From positions 26,774 to 90,773 of the forward strand of contig NZ_JADRCR010000011.1 in the NCBI RefSeq assembly GCF_016649425.1: DNA of 64,000 bases, read 5' to 3'. The translations under genes and the position numbers were made by a program. The notes beneath the pieces were generated by a model. That model worked only from the letters and a program-made list of their open reading frames with translations. It did not search any database and was not told the DNA's origin. The stretch's first letter is position 1. Every line of letters begins with the position of its first letter. The stretch is from Limnobaculum allomyrinae (lineage in GTDB: Bacteria; Pseudomonadota; Gammaproteobacteria; Enterobacterales; Enterobacteriaceae). Of this stretch, positions 26,757-38,905 are shown piece after piece.

Positions 26757-28010
26757 GTGAGTAACATAAAAAAGCCATTTGGCTTTCTACGCGGTAGCCT
26801 CGTTACCCAAATATTGATAGGCATGTTGGCCGGTATTATTCTGGCACTTGTATCACCAAGCGGCGCTCAGGCCGTTGGCCTTTTAGGTAACTTATTTGTC
26901 AGTGCATTGAAATCTGTTGCACCTATTCTGGTCTTTATTCTGGTTGCCTCTTCTATTGCCAACCACAAAAAAGGCCAGAAAACCAATATGCGGCCAATTG
27001 TTATGCTGTATCTGATTGGTACTTTTGCTGCCGCCTTAATTGCTGTTCTGGGTAGTTTTTTATTCCCGTCGAAACTATTGTTAGCCACAACCAATGCCTC
27101 ACTGAGCCCGCCTGGCAGCGTAGTTGAGGTTCTTCATGCGGTACTGTTTAAAATGGTGGATAACCCCGTCAGAGCCCTTATGGAAGCAAACTATATTGGC
27201 CTTCTGGTTTGGGGGATCGCATTAGGTGTGGCTTTACGCCATGCATCTGATACCACCAAAACCGTCGTCAGCGATCTCTCTTACGGTATTACTTTTATTG
27301 TTCGTTTAGTGATCCGCTTTGCTCCTATTGGTATTTTTGGTTTAGTCTCAGCAACGCTGTCAGACCCTGAAACAGGCTTCTCTGCATTTCGTGGTTACGC
27401 TCACCTGTTAACAGTATTAATTGGCTGTATGGCAGTGGTAGCGCTGGTACTTAACCCACTAATTGCATTTATTATCACGCGTCAAAACCCATATCCATTA
27501 GTGTTTACCTGCCTGCGTGATAGCGGTATTCCCGCCTTCTTCACCCGGAGCTCTGCGGCAAACATTCCGGTCAACATGACCCTGTGTAAGAAGTTAAAAC
27601 TTAAAGAAGAAACCTACTCTGTTGCAGTTCCTCTTGGTACAGCTATCAATATGGCGGGTGCAGCGGTAACAATTACGGTATTAACGTTAGCAGCTGTATA
27701 CACTTTAGATATCACCGTTGACATTCCTACCGCATTATTACTGAGTGTTATTGCCTCTATATGCGCCTGTGGTGCATCAGGTGTCGCCGGTGGCTCTCTG
27801 CTACTGATTCCTGTTGCCTGTAGCATGTTCGGTATTCCGAATGAGATTGCGATGCAGGTTGTTGCTGTAGGATTTATCATTGGTGTTCTACAAGATTCCG
27901 TAGAAACCGCAATAAACTCATCCACTGATGTGGTATTTATTGCAGCAGTCTGTAAAGCTGAAGAGCAAAAAGAGGCGGCTATGGCAGCTTCTGCAATAAA
28001 AGAAAACTAA
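26757..28010 (+). CDS. sstT: Serine/threonine:sodium symporter SstT
   Basis: Inner-membrane DAACS-family transporter that imports L-serine and L-threonine with Na+. It has 417 residues with about eight spans and two re-entrant loops. Family motifs are [10 protein letters not shown] (about 263-272), [21 protein letters not shown] (about 298-318) and [16 protein letters not shown] (about 341-356). The start is GTG, with AGGG about ten bases upstream. In E. coli sstT is elsewhere (near alx); here it stands alone between the tRNA operon and the ECA cluster and ends at a strong bidirectional terminator. Confidence 0.96.
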   Translation: MSNIKKPFGFLRGSLVTQILIGMLAGIILALVSPSGAQAVGLLGNLFVSALKSVAPILVFILVASSIANHKKGQKTNMRPIVMLYLIGTFAAALIAVLGSFLFPSKLLLATTNASLSPPGSVVEVLHAVLFKMVDNPVRALMEANYIGLLVWGIALGVALRHASDTTKTVVSDLSYGITFIVRLVIRFAPIGIFGLVSATLSDPETGFSAFRGYAHLLTVLIGCMAVVALVLNPLIAFIITRQNPYPLVFTCLRDSGIPAFFTRSSAANIPVNMTLCKKLKLKEETYSVAVPLGTAINMAGAAVTITVLTLAAVYTLDITVDIPTALLLSVIASICACGASGVAGGSLLLIPVACSMFGIPNEIAMQVVAVGFIIGVLQDSVETAINSSTDVVFIAAVCKAEEQKEAAMAASAIKEN

Positions 28011-28026
28011 TAATTGTTTGAGTTTA

Positions 28027-28064
28027 ACCAATAAAAAAAGCCCGAAAGGGCTTTTTTTATTGGT
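28027..28064. terminator. Bidirectional terminator between sstT and wecG
   Basis: A perfect 17-bp stem (ACCAATAAAAAAAGCCC and its complement) around a GAAA tetraloop. The flanking A7 and T7 runs provide U-tracts in both directions, so it ends both sstT and the ECA operon. Confidence 0.95.
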
Positions 28065-28077
28065 GATAACTTATTCA

Positions 28078-28806
28078 CTAAAGGCGATTGGTGTAATGGT
28101 AAACAACATACTTAAGCAACTTAAACTGCCGGCGCCAGCGAGTTGGCTGGGCAAGTAACCGATATAACCATTCCAGCCCCATATTCTGCCATACTTTTGG
28201 TGCACGCTTTACGTGGCCAGTAAACACATCATAGGTTCCACCAACACCCATATACAGCGCATCAGAATAGATCTTACGGCAATCACGCATAAACATCTCT
28301 TGCTTTGGCGATCCCATCGCAACCGTCACAAATCTTGCTCCGCTGGCACGAATGCGTTCAAACAAAGCCTCGCGATCTTCCGGTTTGAAATATCCATCCT
28401 GACTACCAACGATATTTACATTCCACTGACTTTTTAGCTTTTGCTCAACCTCTGCCAATATTTCTGGTTTTCCCCCCACCAGAAATACCGGTACGCCCTG
28501 CTTTCCAGCCTGTTCCATTAATGCTTCCCAGAGATCGGCACCAGCGATACGCTGTACATCAGCATCCGGATATTTACGACGAATAGAACGTACGATGCTG
28601 ATTCCATCAGCATATTTATACTCAGCTGCATCAATCAATTCACGCAAAGGCTTATCCTGCTCTGCGGTCATTACCTTCTCAGCATTGATCGCAACCAGCG
28701 TTCCGGTTTTCATATCGCTATCATCAAACAGATAGTCAACAAACTGAGCCATGTTGCGAAAGCCCCATATATCAATACCGCGAATACTATATTTAGCAAT
28801 ATTCAC
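28078..28806 (-). CDS. wecG: UDP-ManNAcA transferase WecG
   Basis: Adds N-acetylmannosaminuronic acid to undecaprenyl-PP-GlcNAc to form ECA lipid II. It is a 242-residue GT26 (WecG/TagA/CpsF) enzyme. The family signature is visible as [14 protein letters not shown] (about 68-81), FLVGGKPE (about 117-124) and [14 protein letters not shown] (about 158-171). No long membrane span is seen; the enzyme should be peripheral on the cytoplasmic face. It is the last gene of the ECA operon, nine bases after wzyE. Confidence 0.96.
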   Translation of the reverse strand: MNIAKYSIRGIDIWGFRNMAQFVDYLFDDSDMKTGTLVAINAEKVMTAEQDKPLRELIDAAEYKYADGISIVRSIRRKYPDADVQRIAGADLWEALMEQAGKQGVPVFLVGGKPEILAEVEQKLKSQWNVNIVGSQDGYFKPEDREALFERIRASGARFVTVAMGSPKQEMFMRDCRKIYSDALYMGVGGTYDVFTGHVKRAPKVWQNMGLEWLYRLLAQPTRWRRQFKLLKYVVYHYTNRL

Positions 28807-28815
28807 TCTACTCTC

Positions 28816-30186
28816 CTAACCTGCTTTCGCATTATCAATGTTTACCTGCCCGGAAGACAGAGAACGGCGGACTCGTTGGCGTATCATGCCGCAGGCATCA
28901 AAAATCCAATACAGCAGCTTCGCAATAATCAAACATAATCCAAATATCAAAGCAAAGAAAACAACTCGGGAAACAAAGGAATCTAAACCTTCCCGGGCTA
29001 ATACGATGATGTTAAAAACCGCACCAAAGCAGAATGCCTGCATAATCGCACCTTTATAGCGATTGGTTTCGGTTCGTCCCTTCTCATACACCCAGTCAAA
29101 CCATTTAATAATCAAACCAACCAGTACCGCTCCCAGAGGGATAAACCATACCCCCCCCATCACCACCAAGGAACCGATCAGGGTTGGTGATATCGCCAGA
29201 CCAGCATGATAATCCAGCACTTCCCAGGTAAAGTAATTGGCAGTGTTCACGACCAAATTAGGCCTGTCAGGCCATAGCCAACCGGGAATAAATACATAGA
29301 AATCACGGACAATGGGAGCTAAACCCTGAAACTCTATCTTGTCGTAATTTTGCAATAATAATGCCAGATTCTCCCATGGGGAGAAGGTATCCCGAGTGAG
29401 ATACAAGAAGGTATAAAAGGCCTCTGCACCAGATACATTCATGCCATAACGCTTTAACGCCAGCCAGAACATACCTACGACGCCAGCAACACCCGCCATG
29501 ACCAACATCCATAAAGTGATGTGTCCACGAGCAATGCCAATAAACAGAAACAGGGAGAAAGCAATCAGGATGTTGGCCCGCGTTCCGCCTACAACCACAT
29601 AGGTCAGAATCCCAAAGGCAACGGTACTTATCAAAAACAAAAACCAGCTGCGCGTATTTTCTTTCAGAAAATAGACAACCAACATGGCAGGAATAAAGAA
29701 ATAGAAAAAGCGTTTTAACGCAACGCCAGAAACATCACTGGAAAATATCTGGCTATATTTTTCTAACTTAAACAGTAAAAAGCCATTTTGCAGGAAAAAT
29801 ATTCCAACGGTGATAATCGCTACTAAAGCTAGCAGCATCCAGGTTAGATTGGTTTCGACACGATTCATATTAAATAGTGCCGGACGGGGCTTATCACTCG
29901 GTTTTAATAATCGGGTTTTATAGCAAACATAATAAATAGCATAAAAACAGGTCGCCGAAAGTAACGCATTAAGTAATGAATCAACTTCAACTACCTGTAC
30001 ATCAAATTGAAAAACCAGCAAACAGGTTAACGGAAAACCAAAATAGAACGTTAATAAATAGAGCAGTGAAAATAATACGTTAAAATTAAAACGCACTTTT
30101 CTAAACTCTTTATACGTTAAGGTCAGAATGAATATCAGTGATATCAGGTAAACAACAAACAAACCACCAAACTGTGCAGGTTCCAT
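28816..30186 (-). CDS. wzyE: ECA polysaccharide polymerase WzyE
   Basis: Integral membrane polymerase that joins ECA trisaccharide repeats on the periplasmic side, with chain length set by WzzE. It has 456 residues with about 11-12 spans. The conserved block [12 protein letters not shown] (about 196-207) and the WPDRPN region are typical of WzyE. The frame is open to 30228, but the ATG at 30186 has GGAGAGG at proper spacing, begins [14 protein letters not shown] like E. coli WzyE, and overlaps the wecF stop by one base, so it is chosen. Confidence 0.96.
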   Translation of the reverse strand: MEPAQFGGLFVVYLISLIFILTLTYKEFRKVRFNFNVLFSLLYLLTFYFGFPLTCLLVFQFDVQVVEVDSLLNALLSATCFYAIYYVCYKTRLLKPSDKPRPALFNMNRVETNLTWMLLALVAIITVGIFFLQNGFLLFKLEKYSQIFSSDVSGVALKRFFYFFIPAMLVVYFLKENTRSWFLFLISTVAFGILTYVVVGGTRANILIAFSLFLFIGIARGHITLWMLVMAGVAGVVGMFWLALKRYGMNVSGAEAFYTFLYLTRDTFSPWENLALLLQNYDKIEFQGLAPIVRDFYVFIPGWLWPDRPNLVVNTANYFTWEVLDYHAGLAISPTLIGSLVVMGGVWFIPLGAVLVGLIIKWFDWVYEKGRTETNRYKGAIMQAFCFGAVFNIIVLAREGLDSFVSRVVFFALIFGLCLIIAKLLYWIFDACGMIRQRVRRSLSSGQVNIDNAKAG

Positions 30187-31274
30187 TATTTTACCTCTCC
30201 GGCAGCCACAACCAGTGCCTGCTTCCACCCACTAATATAGTTAGGGTTAAAAAAGGCGATATGGCTTTTATCCAGTGTAGCGATTTTTTCCTGAATATCC
30301 CGAACACTTTCCATATCTATCTTATCGCCATAAAACAGAAATGGAATTTTCTGCTCCTGAAGGTCATTCCAGAACGGATTATTACGGCTCACAACGAAAG
30401 GCACTCCGCTTTGAATCAGCAAACAAAGCGTACCGATTCCCTGCTGACGATTAAAAATGAAATAGCCTAAATCACAGCCAGAAAGAATCGATAAATATTC
30501 ATCAAAAGGAATTTGCTCCGTCAGCAATGTTACCTGCCCCTGAGGAAACAACTCCACCGCTTTAACGCTAATCTCTGAAATATAGTTATGATTATTCGCC
30601 GGGTAGCCCAGCGGAATAATAATTTTCACCCGATCGTTATCAAATTGACGGTGAATTTCCTGTAACACTTCAATATGGCGATTAGTACGATCGCCGGAAT
30701 TACCCACCAATATTGTTAACGTCTTCTTGTGGCTCTTATCAATTAGTGTTGGTTGATAGTCAGGATCCATTCGGGTTGGAAAATAGAGTAATGAACAGGG
30801 TGTATCAGGATGGCGTTGTTGGTAATAGTTCAAATCACCCCGAGTGGCAAAAATATGCCCCACCTTTCCCTGAGCGACACGGCGCAACCGATAAAACAGA
30901 CGAAACTTCCAATTGCTGGAATCTTCATACAAGTCTGCTCCCCAAATGTGCCAACTAACACGTTTAGGATTAATTTTATTGAATAGCAGAGCAAGCCACA
31001 ATTTGGCATTAAACTGACCATGAAATAAAAAGCGTGCGTCTGTATCCACTTTTGCCCGCACAATCACTGCCTGAGCCAGCGATGCTTTATCATCATAGCC
31101 TTCAATGTTTAGCTGGTTAAATGACTCAAATGACGAAGTGTCCTTTGCAGCAACCATAAAATGTTTAACATACTCATGGGGTACCTGTGCTGATAAAACA
31201 TCGTTAAAGAAACGCAGCACCGTTAAATTATGGTGGGGTATATCAGAACCCAATATATGAATCAAAGTCGTCAT
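30186..31274 (-). CDS. wecF: TDP-Fuc4NAc:lipid II transferase WecF
   Basis: GT56 glycosyltransferase that adds 4-acetamido-4,6-dideoxygalactose to lipid II, completing ECA lipid III. It has 362 residues, is soluble or peripheral, and has a GT-B-like layout. Family features include [12 protein letters not shown] (about 5-16), [10 protein letters not shown] (about 103-112) and the C-terminal nucleotide-site region [19 protein letters not shown] (about 279-297). Its start overlaps the wzxE stop as ATGA, and its stop overlaps the wzyE start by one base. Confidence 0.96.
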   Translation of the reverse strand: MTTLIHILGSDIPHHNLTVLRFFNDVLSAQVPHEYVKHFMVAAKDTSSFESFNQLNIEGYDDKASLAQAVIVRAKVDTDARFLFHGQFNAKLWLALLFNKINPKRVSWHIWGADLYEDSSNWKFRLFYRLRRVAQGKVGHIFATRGDLNYYQQRHPDTPCSLLYFPTRMDPDYQPTLIDKSHKKTLTILVGNSGDRTNRHIEVLQEIHRQFDNDRVKIIIPLGYPANNHNYISEISVKAVELFPQGQVTLLTEQIPFDEYLSILSGCDLGYFIFNRQQGIGTLCLLIQSGVPFVVSRNNPFWNDLQEQKIPFLFYGDKIDMESVRDIQEKIATLDKSHIAFFNPNYISGWKQALVVAAGEVK

Positions 31275-32521
31275 GATCGTCTACGATAAATAAAGAAAAC
31301 GCAGCTACAAAGTACAAAATAGATAATATAGGTAGCCATATAAGATTGGGCTGCACCCACGGCACCATTTTGCGGTATCAACCAATGAGAAAAACCGGTT
31401 AGTAAAGCAAACTGACTCACTTCCGTCAGGATATAAAACCGTAATGATGCCTTAGCAATCACCAAATAGCCAAAAACATACGAACCCACTTTTAAAACAT
31501 CGCCCACCAATTGCCAGGCAAACAGATCGCGCATAGCGACAAACTGGCTGGAAAATAGCAACCAAATGGCAAAATCACGCAATAACCAAACGCTAAAGCT
31601 AACGATAGCCACAACGGGTAAAACAAAGCGCAGCGAGCGTAAAATTTCCCGTGAAATGTCAGACTTATTAGTCAGACGAGAAAGGGTGGGTAGCAGATAA
31701 ACGGTAAACGAAGCGGTAATAAACTGTAGATATGCATCGGAAATACTGCTGACGCCCTGCCAAATGCCAACATCATCCCAGCTGTAGTGCTTTGCCAGCA
31801 AATTTCGCATCATCACATAGGCAACAGGTAACGTCACTGAAGTAATCAATGCCATGATGGTGAATTTGCCCAGACTACTGGCCAGTGCTTTGTCCCACAT
31901 TGGCTTTAAATAGCTAACAGGAACGGTTTTTCTGCGCCACAAAATAAAACCAGCAGGAATAACGACCAGTGCAGGAACCAGCGCTAAACCAGCTAAGGCG
32001 CCTTGATAACCACCCAGATAGTAACAAACCAGGTATCCAACTACGCCAAACAGGCTGCCACCAATAACACCGAGTGCATTACCTACCGCATCACGATAAC
32101 CTTTTAAAACGGCGAGGAAAAAGTTAGCGTAAGCAATTCCCATCTGAATGAATGCAACCGATCTGACTACATTCTGATACTCAGCATGGCCAAATAACCC
32201 TACGCTGATAGGCTCAGCAAACAGTAAAAATATAACTGCCAGCAGAGTAGAAAAACCTAACACAATACTGGCGGATGTTCCCAGTGCTTTACGCAACTGT
32301 TCCGGTTCTTGCTGGTATTGAGCAACGTAGCGCGTAATACCATTAAATATCCCGGCTCCTGATAGCACACCCAAGACAGTAATTAATTGACGAAAATTAC
32401 CTGCCTGCCCGACACCACTGGGGCCAAAAGAGACGGCCAACAATTTAACGATCAATAACCCCACGCCGATTTTAATCAGCGTGGAGGCGGCGGTCCAAAT
32501 TGATGCTTTAACCAAAGACAT
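31271..32521 (-). CDS. wzxE: ECA lipid III flippase WzxE
   Basis: Moves undecaprenyl-PP-trisaccharide (lipid III) across the inner membrane. It is a polysaccharide-transport member of the MOP superfamily, with 416 residues and about 12 spans. The N-terminal [21 protein letters not shown] and the [15 protein letters not shown] loop (about 32-46) are typical. It sits between wecE and wecF, with an ATGA overlap to wecF and one base of spacing from wecE. Losing this step alone tends to sequester undecaprenyl phosphate in E. coli. Confidence 0.96.
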   Translation of the reverse strand: MSLVKASIWTAASTLIKIGVGLLIVKLLAVSFGPSGVGQAGNFRQLITVLGVLSGAGIFNGITRYVAQYQQEPEQLRKALGTSASIVLGFSTLLAVIFLLFAEPISVGLFGHAEYQNVVRSVAFIQMGIAYANFFLAVLKGYRDAVGNALGVIGGSLFGVVGYLVCYYLGGYQGALAGLALVPALVVIPAGFILWRRKTVPVSYLKPMWDKALASSLGKFTIMALITSVTLPVAYVMMRNLLAKHYSWDDVGIWQGVSSISDAYLQFITASFTVYLLPTLSRLTNKSDISREILRSLRFVLPVVAIVSFSVWLLRDFAIWLLFSSQFVAMRDLFAWQLVGDVLKVGSYVFGYLVIAKASLRFYILTEVSQFALLTGFSHWLIPQNGAVGAAQSYMATYIIYFVLCSCVFFIYRRRS

Positions 32522-32522
32522 A

Positions 32523-33653
32523 TCAGGCGAAATAACTCAGAATGGTATTAATTACCGTACGTTGAGTAATGTCTGTCATGTTAAAGAATAATGGCAAACG
32601 AACCAGACGGTCGCTCTCTTTCGTGGTATAGCGATCTTCGCCGTGGAATTCACCATACTTTTCGCCGGCAGGACAAGCATGCAGAGGAATATAGTGGAAT
32701 ACCGCCATAATCTCCGCTTCTTTCAGATAGCTGATAAAGCGAGTGCGATCCTCTACATCGTTCAGCTTAATATAGAACATATGCGCATTTTGCTGGCAGT
32801 TTGCTGGAATCGTTGGCAGTTCAACTCTTCCCTGTGCAGCCAAAGCTTTAAATGCATCATAATAGTTATGCCATAGTTGCAGACGACGCTGATTAATTTG
32901 TTCTGCAGCTTCAAGCTGCCCCCACAGGTATGCTGCCTGCAAGTCAGCCATCAAATAGCTGGAACCAATATCACGCCAGGTATATTTATCTACCTGACCA
33001 CGGAAGAATTGACTACGGTTAGTCCCTTTCTCACGAATAATTTCAGCGCGTTCAATAAGTGTAGGATCGTTAATTAACGTTGCTCCACCTTCACCACCTG
33101 CCGTATAGTTTTTCGTTTCGTGAAAGCTGAAACAGCCAATATGACCAATGGTACCTAATGCTTTGCCCTTATAGGTGGACATCACTCCCTGTGCTGCATC
33201 TTCTACCACATACAACTTATGCTTTTTCGCCAACGCCATAATGGTGTCCATTTCACACGCCACACCAGCATAGTGAACCGGAACAATCGCTCGGGTATTT
33301 TCAGTAATCGCTGCTTCAATTTTAGTTTCATCAATATTCATAGTATCCGGGCGGACATCTACAAAGACCACTTTAGCACCACGCAATACAAAAGCGTTAG
33401 CCGTTGAAACAAAGGTAAAACTTGGCATGATAACTTCATCACCCGGTTTAATATCCAGTAATAACGCAGCCATCTCCAGTGAAGCCGTGCAGGATGGCGT
33501 CAGCAATACTTTATGGCTACCAAAGTGCTGTTCCATCCATTGCTGACAGCGACGAGTAAAACCACCATCACCACATAACTTACCGCTACCCATTGCGGCT
33601 TTCATATATTCAAGTTCGGTACCAACAACGGGTGGAGCGTTAAAAGGAATCAT
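32523..33653 (-). CDS. wecE: dTDP-4-amino-4,6-dideoxygalactose transaminase WecE
   Basis: DegT/DnrJ/EryC1-family PLP aminotransferase that converts dTDP-4-keto-6-deoxyglucose plus glutamate to dTDP-Fuc4N. It has 376 residues. The PLP lysine is K181 in SFHETKNYTAGGEGG, and the EDAAQ motif that binds the PLP ring is at about 151-155. It supplies the substrate that WecD then acetylates. The gene lies between wecD and wzxE as in E. coli, with nearly no spacing to wzxE. Confidence 0.96.
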   Translation of the reverse strand: MIPFNAPPVVGTELEYMKAAMGSGKLCGDGGFTRRCQQWMEQHFGSHKVLLTPSCTASLEMAALLLDIKPGDEVIMPSFTFVSTANAFVLRGAKVVFVDVRPDTMNIDETKIEAAITENTRAIVPVHYAGVACEMDTIMALAKKHKLYVVEDAAQGVMSTYKGKALGTIGHIGCFSFHETKNYTAGGEGGATLINDPTLIERAEIIREKGTNRSQFFRGQVDKYTWRDIGSSYLMADLQAAYLWGQLEAAEQINQRRLQLWHNYYDAFKALAAQGRVELPTIPANCQQNAHMFYIKLNDVEDRTRFISYLKEAEIMAVFHYIPLHACPAGEKYGEFHGEDRYTTKESDRLVRLPLFFNMTDITQRTVINTILSYFA

Positions 33654-33695
33654 TTTTTCACCTGAGTAATTTGTTAAATAGACATCTGTAAATAG

Positions 33696-34409
33696 TTATC
33701 TGTATAACCAATATGCTGTGCTATTGATGGAAGCACCGCTACGAATATAAAGACGCAAAGCCGCAAGATTTCCCATCTGAGTGGCAACACAGAGGTGATT
33801 CAATTTTCGTGCCACACACCAACTTTTCGCTACCTTCATCAGCTCAAGGCCAACGCCTTTATTGCCGCAATCAGGCCAAACAGCTAATAGCCCAACACGT
33901 CCCTGACTATCGCCAATATCACGTAACGTCACAAAGCCTTGGGGATTACCGTCTTTATCCTCGAGTATCAAACAGCTATGGTCAAAAGTTCCTAATACGG
34001 CTTTTTCAACCCATAACGCATAGAAACGACCGCTATCACTATCCTGATACCATGGGGCACGAAACCTACTCAGGCGGAATGCATCTGATGCTACTGTTCG
34101 TAATGCCGGTATATCCTGCTCTGTCGCTAACCGGCAGGAAAACATTAAACTCGGTGAACGATCAATTACTGCATCAAGCGATACAATAAAATCCACTTCG
34201 CCTTCAACCAGTTGAAAACTCAATGAACTTAAAGTATCTATCCAATCACCACGCGATGCGGGTACCTTTGCCTGAACTAATTGGAAACCAGACAACGCTT
34301 GCACATCTAATGACGTAGCTACCGATTGATTAAAATTCAGCTTAGCCGTGGAGAGAGAAAAGAATTCACTCTCCCACTCAAGAGGCTCAATATTGGCGTG
34401 GACGGACAT
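33696..34409 (-). CDS. wecD: dTDP-Fuc4N acetyltransferase WecD
   Basis: GNAT N-acetyltransferase that makes TDP-Fuc4NAc from TDP-Fuc4N and acetyl-CoA. The acetyl-CoA pyrophosphate loop is around [22 protein letters not shown], and the C-terminus [18 protein letters not shown] is typical of the family. The frame is open to 34436, but the ATG at 34409 has AGGA about nine bases upstream and gives the E. coli-like start [13 protein letters not shown] (237 residues). It overlaps the end of rffH by 23 bases. Confidence 0.93.
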   Translation of the reverse strand: MSVHANIEPLEWESEFFSLSTAKLNFNQSVATSLDVQALSGFQLVQAKVPASRGDWIDTLSSLSFQLVEGEVDFIVSLDAVIDRSPSLMFSCRLATEQDIPALRTVASDAFRLSRFRAPWYQDSDSGRFYALWVEKAVLGTFDHSCLILEDKDGNPQGFVTLRDIGDSQGRVGLLAVWPDCGNKGVGLELMKVAKSWCVARKLNHLCVATQMGNLAALRLYIRSGASINSTAYWLYR

Positions 34410-35268
34410 TGAGTAAGTCCTGCAAATATTTCCCATAACCTGTTTTGGCCAGAAGCTGTGCGGTTTTTAATACGCTCGCATCATCTAACCAGCCATTGCG
34501 CCAGGCAATCTCTTCCAGACAGGCAACTTTAAACCCTTGCCGTTTCTCCACCGTTTGTACAAAAGTACTGGCTTCAATCAAACTATCGTGAGTACCTGTA
34601 TCTAACCAGGCAAAACCTCTACCAAGCAGTTCAACATTCAACGTACCTTGCTCAAGATACATTTGATTAATACTGGTAATTTCCAGTTCACCACGTGGAG
34701 AAGGTTTAACCTGTTTAGCTAATTCCACTACTTGATTATCGTAGAAATAAAGCCCAGTTACAGCCCAATTTGACTTAGGCTTAAGGGGTTTTTCTTCAAT
34801 AGACAGTGCCCGGAAATTGTCATCAAACTCAACAACACCAAAACGTTCAGGATCCATTACCTGATAACCAAAAACGCTTGCTCCCTTATCGCGGGCAACA
34901 ACACCACGCAATTTTGAGCTGAAGCTTTGACCAAAAAAGATGTTATCACCCAGAACCAAGCAGCAGGAGTCACCATTAATAAACTCTTCGCCAATCAGAA
35001 ATGCCTGCGCTAATCCGTCCGGACTAGGCTGAGCTGCATAGCTGAGCTTAATACCAAACTCTTCACCAGAGCCTAATAAACGTTGAAATGACGGTAGATC
35101 TTCCGGAGTAGAGATAATCAAAATATCCTGAATTCCGGCCAGCATCAGCACGGAAAGCGGATAATAAATCATTGGTTTATCATAAATAGGGAGCAGCTGT
35201 TTTGATACACCGCGCGTAATTGGATACAGTCGGGTACCAGAGCCACCCGCAAGAATAATACCTTTCAT
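34387..35268 (-). CDS. rffH: Glucose-1-phosphate thymidylyltransferase RffH
   Basis: Makes dTDP-glucose from dTTP and glucose-1-phosphate for the Fuc4NAc branch of ECA. It has 293 residues. The nucleotide-binding start [16 protein letters not shown], the GDNIFFGQ motif (about 107-114), the catalytic region EEKP (about 158-161) and the terminal ARPRQY-type end are present. An in-frame ATG exists at 35280; 35268 is preferred because it gives the family start MKGIIL and has GGTGA upstream. It is a paralogue of RmlA; the ECA setting identifies it as RffH. Confidence 0.95.
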   Translation of the reverse strand: MKGIILAGGSGTRLYPITRGVSKQLLPIYDKPMIYYPLSVLMLAGIQDILIISTPEDLPSFQRLLGSGEEFGIKLSYAAQPSPDGLAQAFLIGEEFINGDSCCLVLGDNIFFGQSFSSKLRGVVARDKGASVFGYQVMDPERFGVVEFDDNFRALSIEEKPLKPKSNWAVTGLYFYDNQVVELAKQVKPSPRGELEITSINQMYLEQGTLNVELLGRGFAWLDTGTHDSLIEASTFVQTVEKRQGFKVACLEEIAWRNGWLDDASVLKTAQLLAKTGYGKYLQDLLNVRPRQY

Positions 35269-35381
35269 TGGCTTCACCATTTCCCTGGCGCTTGCATTAA
35301 AAGGAGGCCGGGGATATCACTTAAACAGAATCTAATGATCGGGGCTCTTGTTTAGAACCCCAGGTTATTTTGTCAGCAGAA

Positions 35382-36455
35382 CTACGATTTCAAACCAATA
35401 CGTTCTCTGGCATAGCTTCCATCCTGAACGCGCTGCCACCACGCTTGATTTGTCAGATACCAGGAAACCGTCTTACGAATACCTGACTCAAAGGTTTCTT
35501 GTGGCTTCCAGTTCAGTTCACGTTCAATTTTTCCGGCATCAATGGCATAGCGCATATCATGACCTGGACGATCCGTTACATAGGTAATCAGATCCTCATA
35601 TTTAGCTACACCTTCGGGTTTTGATGGGGCTAATTCTTCCAGTAGCTGGCAGATAGTGCGCACAACTTCAATATTTTTGCGTTCATTATGACCGCCAATA
35701 TTATAGGTTTCACCAATAACACCTTCAGTGACGACTTTATATAAAGCCCTGGCATGATCCTCAACAAATAACCAGTCCCTGACCTGGGCCCCATTACCAT
35801 AAACCGGTAATGCTTTTCCTTCTAATGCATTCAAAATGATCAGCGGAATTAACTTCTCAGGAAAATGATATGGCCCATAGTTATTAGAGCAATTTGTCAC
35901 AATGGTTGGAAAACCATAGGTACGCAGCCAGGCTCTGACTAAATGGTCACTGGATGCTTTAGACGCTGAGTAAGGGCTACTTGGAGCATAAGGTGTTGTT
36001 TCAGTAAACAAGTCCGTAGTCCCATGCAAATCACCATACACTTCATCAGTAGAGATATGATGAAAGCGAAATAACTGCTTCAACGCCGTATCCAGCCCCA
36101 TCCAATAGTGACGAGCGGCTTCCAGCAGCGTATAGGTTCCAACAATATTGGTTTCAATAAAGGCTGCCGGGCCATCAATAGAACGATCAACATGGCTTTC
36201 AGCAGCCAGGTGCATCACTAAATCTGGTTGATATTGTGCAAACACCCGATCTAATGCGGAGCGGTCACAAATATCAACTTGTTCAAAAGAGTAGCGTTCA
36301 TTGTCAGACACTTCCGCCAATGAATCCAGATTTCCGGCATAAGTCAGCTTATCAACCACCAATACACTATCTTTGGTATCCTGAATAATATGTCTCACTA
36401 CCGCAGAACCAATGAAACCGGCTCCGCCAGTGACTAAAATCTTTCTCAACGCCAT
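35382..36455 (-). CDS. rffG: dTDP-glucose 4,6-dehydratase RffG
   Basis: Extended short-chain dehydrogenase that forms dTDP-4-keto-6-deoxyglucose, the substrate of WecE. It has 357 residues. The NAD-binding GGAGFIGS (about 10-17), the catalytic TDE (in [10 protein letters not shown], about 136-145) and the [11 protein letters not shown] motif (about 170-180) with its Tyr and Lys are visible. Its start overlaps wecC by ten bases. A gap of 113 bases separates it from rffH and shows no clear promoter or terminator. Confidence 0.96.
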   Translation of the reverse strand: MALRKILVTGGAGFIGSAVVRHIIQDTKDSVLVVDKLTYAGNLDSLAEVSDNERYSFEQVDICDRSALDRVFAQYQPDLVMHLAAESHVDRSIDGPAAFIETNIVGTYTLLEAARHYWMGLDTALKQLFRFHHISTDEVYGDLHGTTDLFTETTPYAPSSPYSASKASSDHLVRAWLRTYGFPTIVTNCSNNYGPYHFPEKLIPLIILNALEGKALPVYGNGAQVRDWLFVEDHARALYKVVTEGVIGETYNIGGHNERKNIEVVRTICQLLEELAPSKPEGVAKYEDLITYVTDRPGHDMRYAIDAGKIERELNWKPQETFESGIRKTVSWYLTNQAWWQRVQDGSYARERIGLKS

Positions 36456-37708
36456 ACCCCTTTAGTGTCGATAATCCACTGTTGCTTAACTTGTTCCGGG
36501 CGAATTTCCTTAAACTGACGATGGTCAACCAGCATTACCAAAACATCAGCTTCAACCAGTGCTTGCGCAGTCTCCGTTAAACGGGCTTTTTCAGCCAGTA
36601 CCTTTGGTAATTCATGAACATTTGGCTCAACGGCCAATGTTGTTCCGGCATGCCAGTCAGCAATCATGTGAGTAATTTCCAGCGCCGGGCTTTCTCTCAA
36701 ATCGTCAATATCTGGTTTAAATGCCAGACCAAAACAAGCAATTTTAATCTCTGCGGCACGCTTACCGGTAGCAGTCAGGCAATCAGCTACCGCAGACTTC
36801 ACTTTATCCAATACCCAGTAAGGTTTGCCATCATTCACTTCACGAGCAATACGAATCAAACGTGCATCCTGAGGATTTTGCGCCACGATAAACCATGGAT
36901 CGACAGCAATACAGTGGCCACCGACACCAGGACCTGGTTGCAAAATATTAACCCGGGGATGACGGTTAGCCAGACGAATCAGCTCCCATACGTTAATCCC
37001 CTGATGGTCACAAATCAGTGACAGCTCATTAGCAAAGGCGATATTGACATCGCGAAAGCTGTTCTCAGTTAACTTACACATCTCAGCAGTGCGTGAATTG
37101 GTAATAACACACTCGCCTTTCAGGAAGATTTTATATAACTCACTGGCGAGATCCGAGCAGCGAGGGGTCATACCACCCACTACACGGTCGTTTTGAATCA
37201 GTTCTACCATCACTTTCCCTGGTAATACTCGCTCAGGGCAATAAGCGATATTAATATCAGCCTGCTCACCTGCCTGCTGAGGAAAAGTCAGATCCGGGCG
37301 AGCCGCCGCCAGCCAACCAGCCATCTGTTCAGTAGCGCCAACCGGTGAAGTTGACTCCAGAATAACCAGGTCGCCTTTTTTCAGAACCGGTGCAATAGAT
37401 TTAGCTGCTGCTTCTACATACACCATATCCGGCTCATGATCGCCTTTAAAAGGTGTTGGTACAGCAATCAAAAATGCATCTGCAGCCAACGGTTTAGTCA
37501 CCGCCTGTAAGCAACCTGCTTCAACGGCCTCTTTAACCACTTTATCTAAATCAGGTTCAACAATATGAATCGCTCCGCGGTTAATGGTATCTACCGCATG
37601 CTGATTAATATCTACGCCAATAACCTTTTTTTTGCGCGACGCAAAAGCTGCTGCTGTAGGCAAACCAATATAGCCAAGACCGATTACTGAAATTGTTTCA
37701 AAACTCAT
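36446..37708 (-). CDS. wecC: UDP-ManNAc dehydrogenase WecC
   Basis: Oxidises UDP-N-acetylmannosamine twice with NAD+ to UDP-ManNAcA, the donor for WecG. It has 420 residues. The Rossmann motif [14 protein letters not shown] (about 10-23), the catalytic cysteine in [14 protein letters not shown] (C about 268) and [18 protein letters not shown] of the C-terminal domain are present. It is coupled to wecB by an ATGA overlap, pairing the epimerase with the dehydrogenase that uses its product. Confidence 0.97.
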   Translation of the reverse strand: MSFETISVIGLGYIGLPTAAAFASRKKKVIGVDINQHAVDTINRGAIHIVEPDLDKVVKEAVEAGCLQAVTKPLAADAFLIAVPTPFKGDHEPDMVYVEAAAKSIAPVLKKGDLVILESTSPVGATEQMAGWLAAARPDLTFPQQAGEQADINIAYCPERVLPGKVMVELIQNDRVVGGMTPRCSDLASELYKIFLKGECVITNSRTAEMCKLTENSFRDVNIAFANELSLICDHQGINVWELIRLANRHPRVNILQPGPGVGGHCIAVDPWFIVAQNPQDARLIRIAREVNDGKPYWVLDKVKSAVADCLTATGKRAAEIKIACFGLAFKPDIDDLRESPALEITHMIADWHAGTTLAVEPNVHELPKVLAEKARLTETAQALVEADVLVMLVDHRQFKEIRPEQVKQQWIIDTKGVWR

Positions 37709-38835
37709 AGCTTCACCTGATTATTTTTTAAAGCATCGAGAATACGCTGACAGGCTTTCCCATCACCATAAGGATTATGTGCCCGGCTCATTAAATGATA
37801 TTCATTTTCATCCGTTAATAACCGACTCACTTCTTCTAAAATCAATGCAATATTTGTACCAACTAATCTAACTGTACCTGCCGAAACCGCTTCCGGACGC
37901 TCTGTCGTTTTACGCATAACCAGAACCGGCTTGCCTAAAGAAGGAGCCTCTTCCTGAATACCACCAGAGTCAGTCAAAATTAAGTAAGCGTGATCCATTA
38001 AATAAACAAATGGCAAATAATCTTGAGGTTCAATCAAGATCACATTATCAATGTGGCTCAGGATGCGCTTAACTGGCTCTCTGACATTCGGATTAAGATG
38101 TACCGGATAAACTACCTGTACATCCGGATGGGTACGGGCGATGTCTGCCAGTGCACTACAAATCCGCTCAAAGCCATCACCAAAACTTTCCCGACGATGA
38201 CCAGTGACTAAAATGATTTTCTTATCTTGCTGCAGGAAGGAGTAACGTTGTTCCATCTCCTGTTTTAATTGAACATCATTATGAATACGATTGCGCACCC
38301 AAAATAAAGCATCAATTACCGTATTGCCTGTAACAAAAATACGGCTGTCAGGTATAGCTTCCGTTAATAAGTTTTGTTTTGAGGTTTCTGTCGGAGAGAA
38401 ATGATACATGGCCAGATGGCCCGTCAATTTCCGATTTCCTTCTTCTGGCCATGGAGAATACAGATCGCCGGTACGCAACCCTGCCTCAACATGTCCAACA
38501 GGAATACGCTGATAAAAAGCAGCCAAACTGGTGGCAAGAGTCGTAGTGGTATCACCATGAACCAAAACCACATCCGGTTTAAACTCTTCCAGAACCGGTT
38601 TTAACCCTTCAAGTATACGACAGGTAATTTCCGTCAAACCTTGCCCCGGACGCATAATATCCAGATCGTAATCAGGTTTTATGTCAAATAGCTTAAGTAC
38701 CTGATCCAGCATCTCCCGATGCTGAGCCGTTACACAAACTTTCGACTCAAAATAGTCATCATCGGCCAGTGCATGCACCAGAGGAGCCATTTTAATCGCT
38801 TCAGGTCGCGTGCCAAAAACAGTTAACACTTTCAC
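37705..38835 (-). CDS. wecB: UDP-GlcNAc 2-epimerase WecB
   Basis: Interconverts UDP-GlcNAc and UDP-ManNAc, the entry to the ManNAcA branch of ECA. It has 376 residues of GT-B-like fold. Visible are [14 protein letters not shown] (about 7-20), [10 protein letters not shown] (about 95-104), [17 protein letters not shown] (about 116-132) and [20 protein letters not shown] (about 287-306), which hold the substrate-binding and catalytic acidic residues. ATGA overlap with wecC. Confidence 0.97.
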   Translation of the reverse strand: MKVLTVFGTRPEAIKMAPLVHALADDDYFESKVCVTAQHREMLDQVLKLFDIKPDYDLDIMRPGQGLTEITCRILEGLKPVLEEFKPDVVLVHGDTTTTLATSLAAFYQRIPVGHVEAGLRTGDLYSPWPEEGNRKLTGHLAMYHFSPTETSKQNLLTEAIPDSRIFVTGNTVIDALFWVRNRIHNDVQLKQEMEQRYSFLQQDKKIILVTGHRRESFGDGFERICSALADIARTHPDVQVVYPVHLNPNVREPVKRILSHIDNVILIEPQDYLPFVYLMDHAYLILTDSGGIQEEAPSLGKPVLVMRKTTERPEAVSAGTVRLVGTNIALILEEVSRLLTDENEYHLMSRAHNPYGDGKACQRILDALKNNQVKL

Positions 38836-38905
38836 AGAGCTATCTCTTTAAGTCAGTTATCACGGCAGATATGCCATCCGGGTGCCCTGGGGCACCTATT
38901 CTTAA

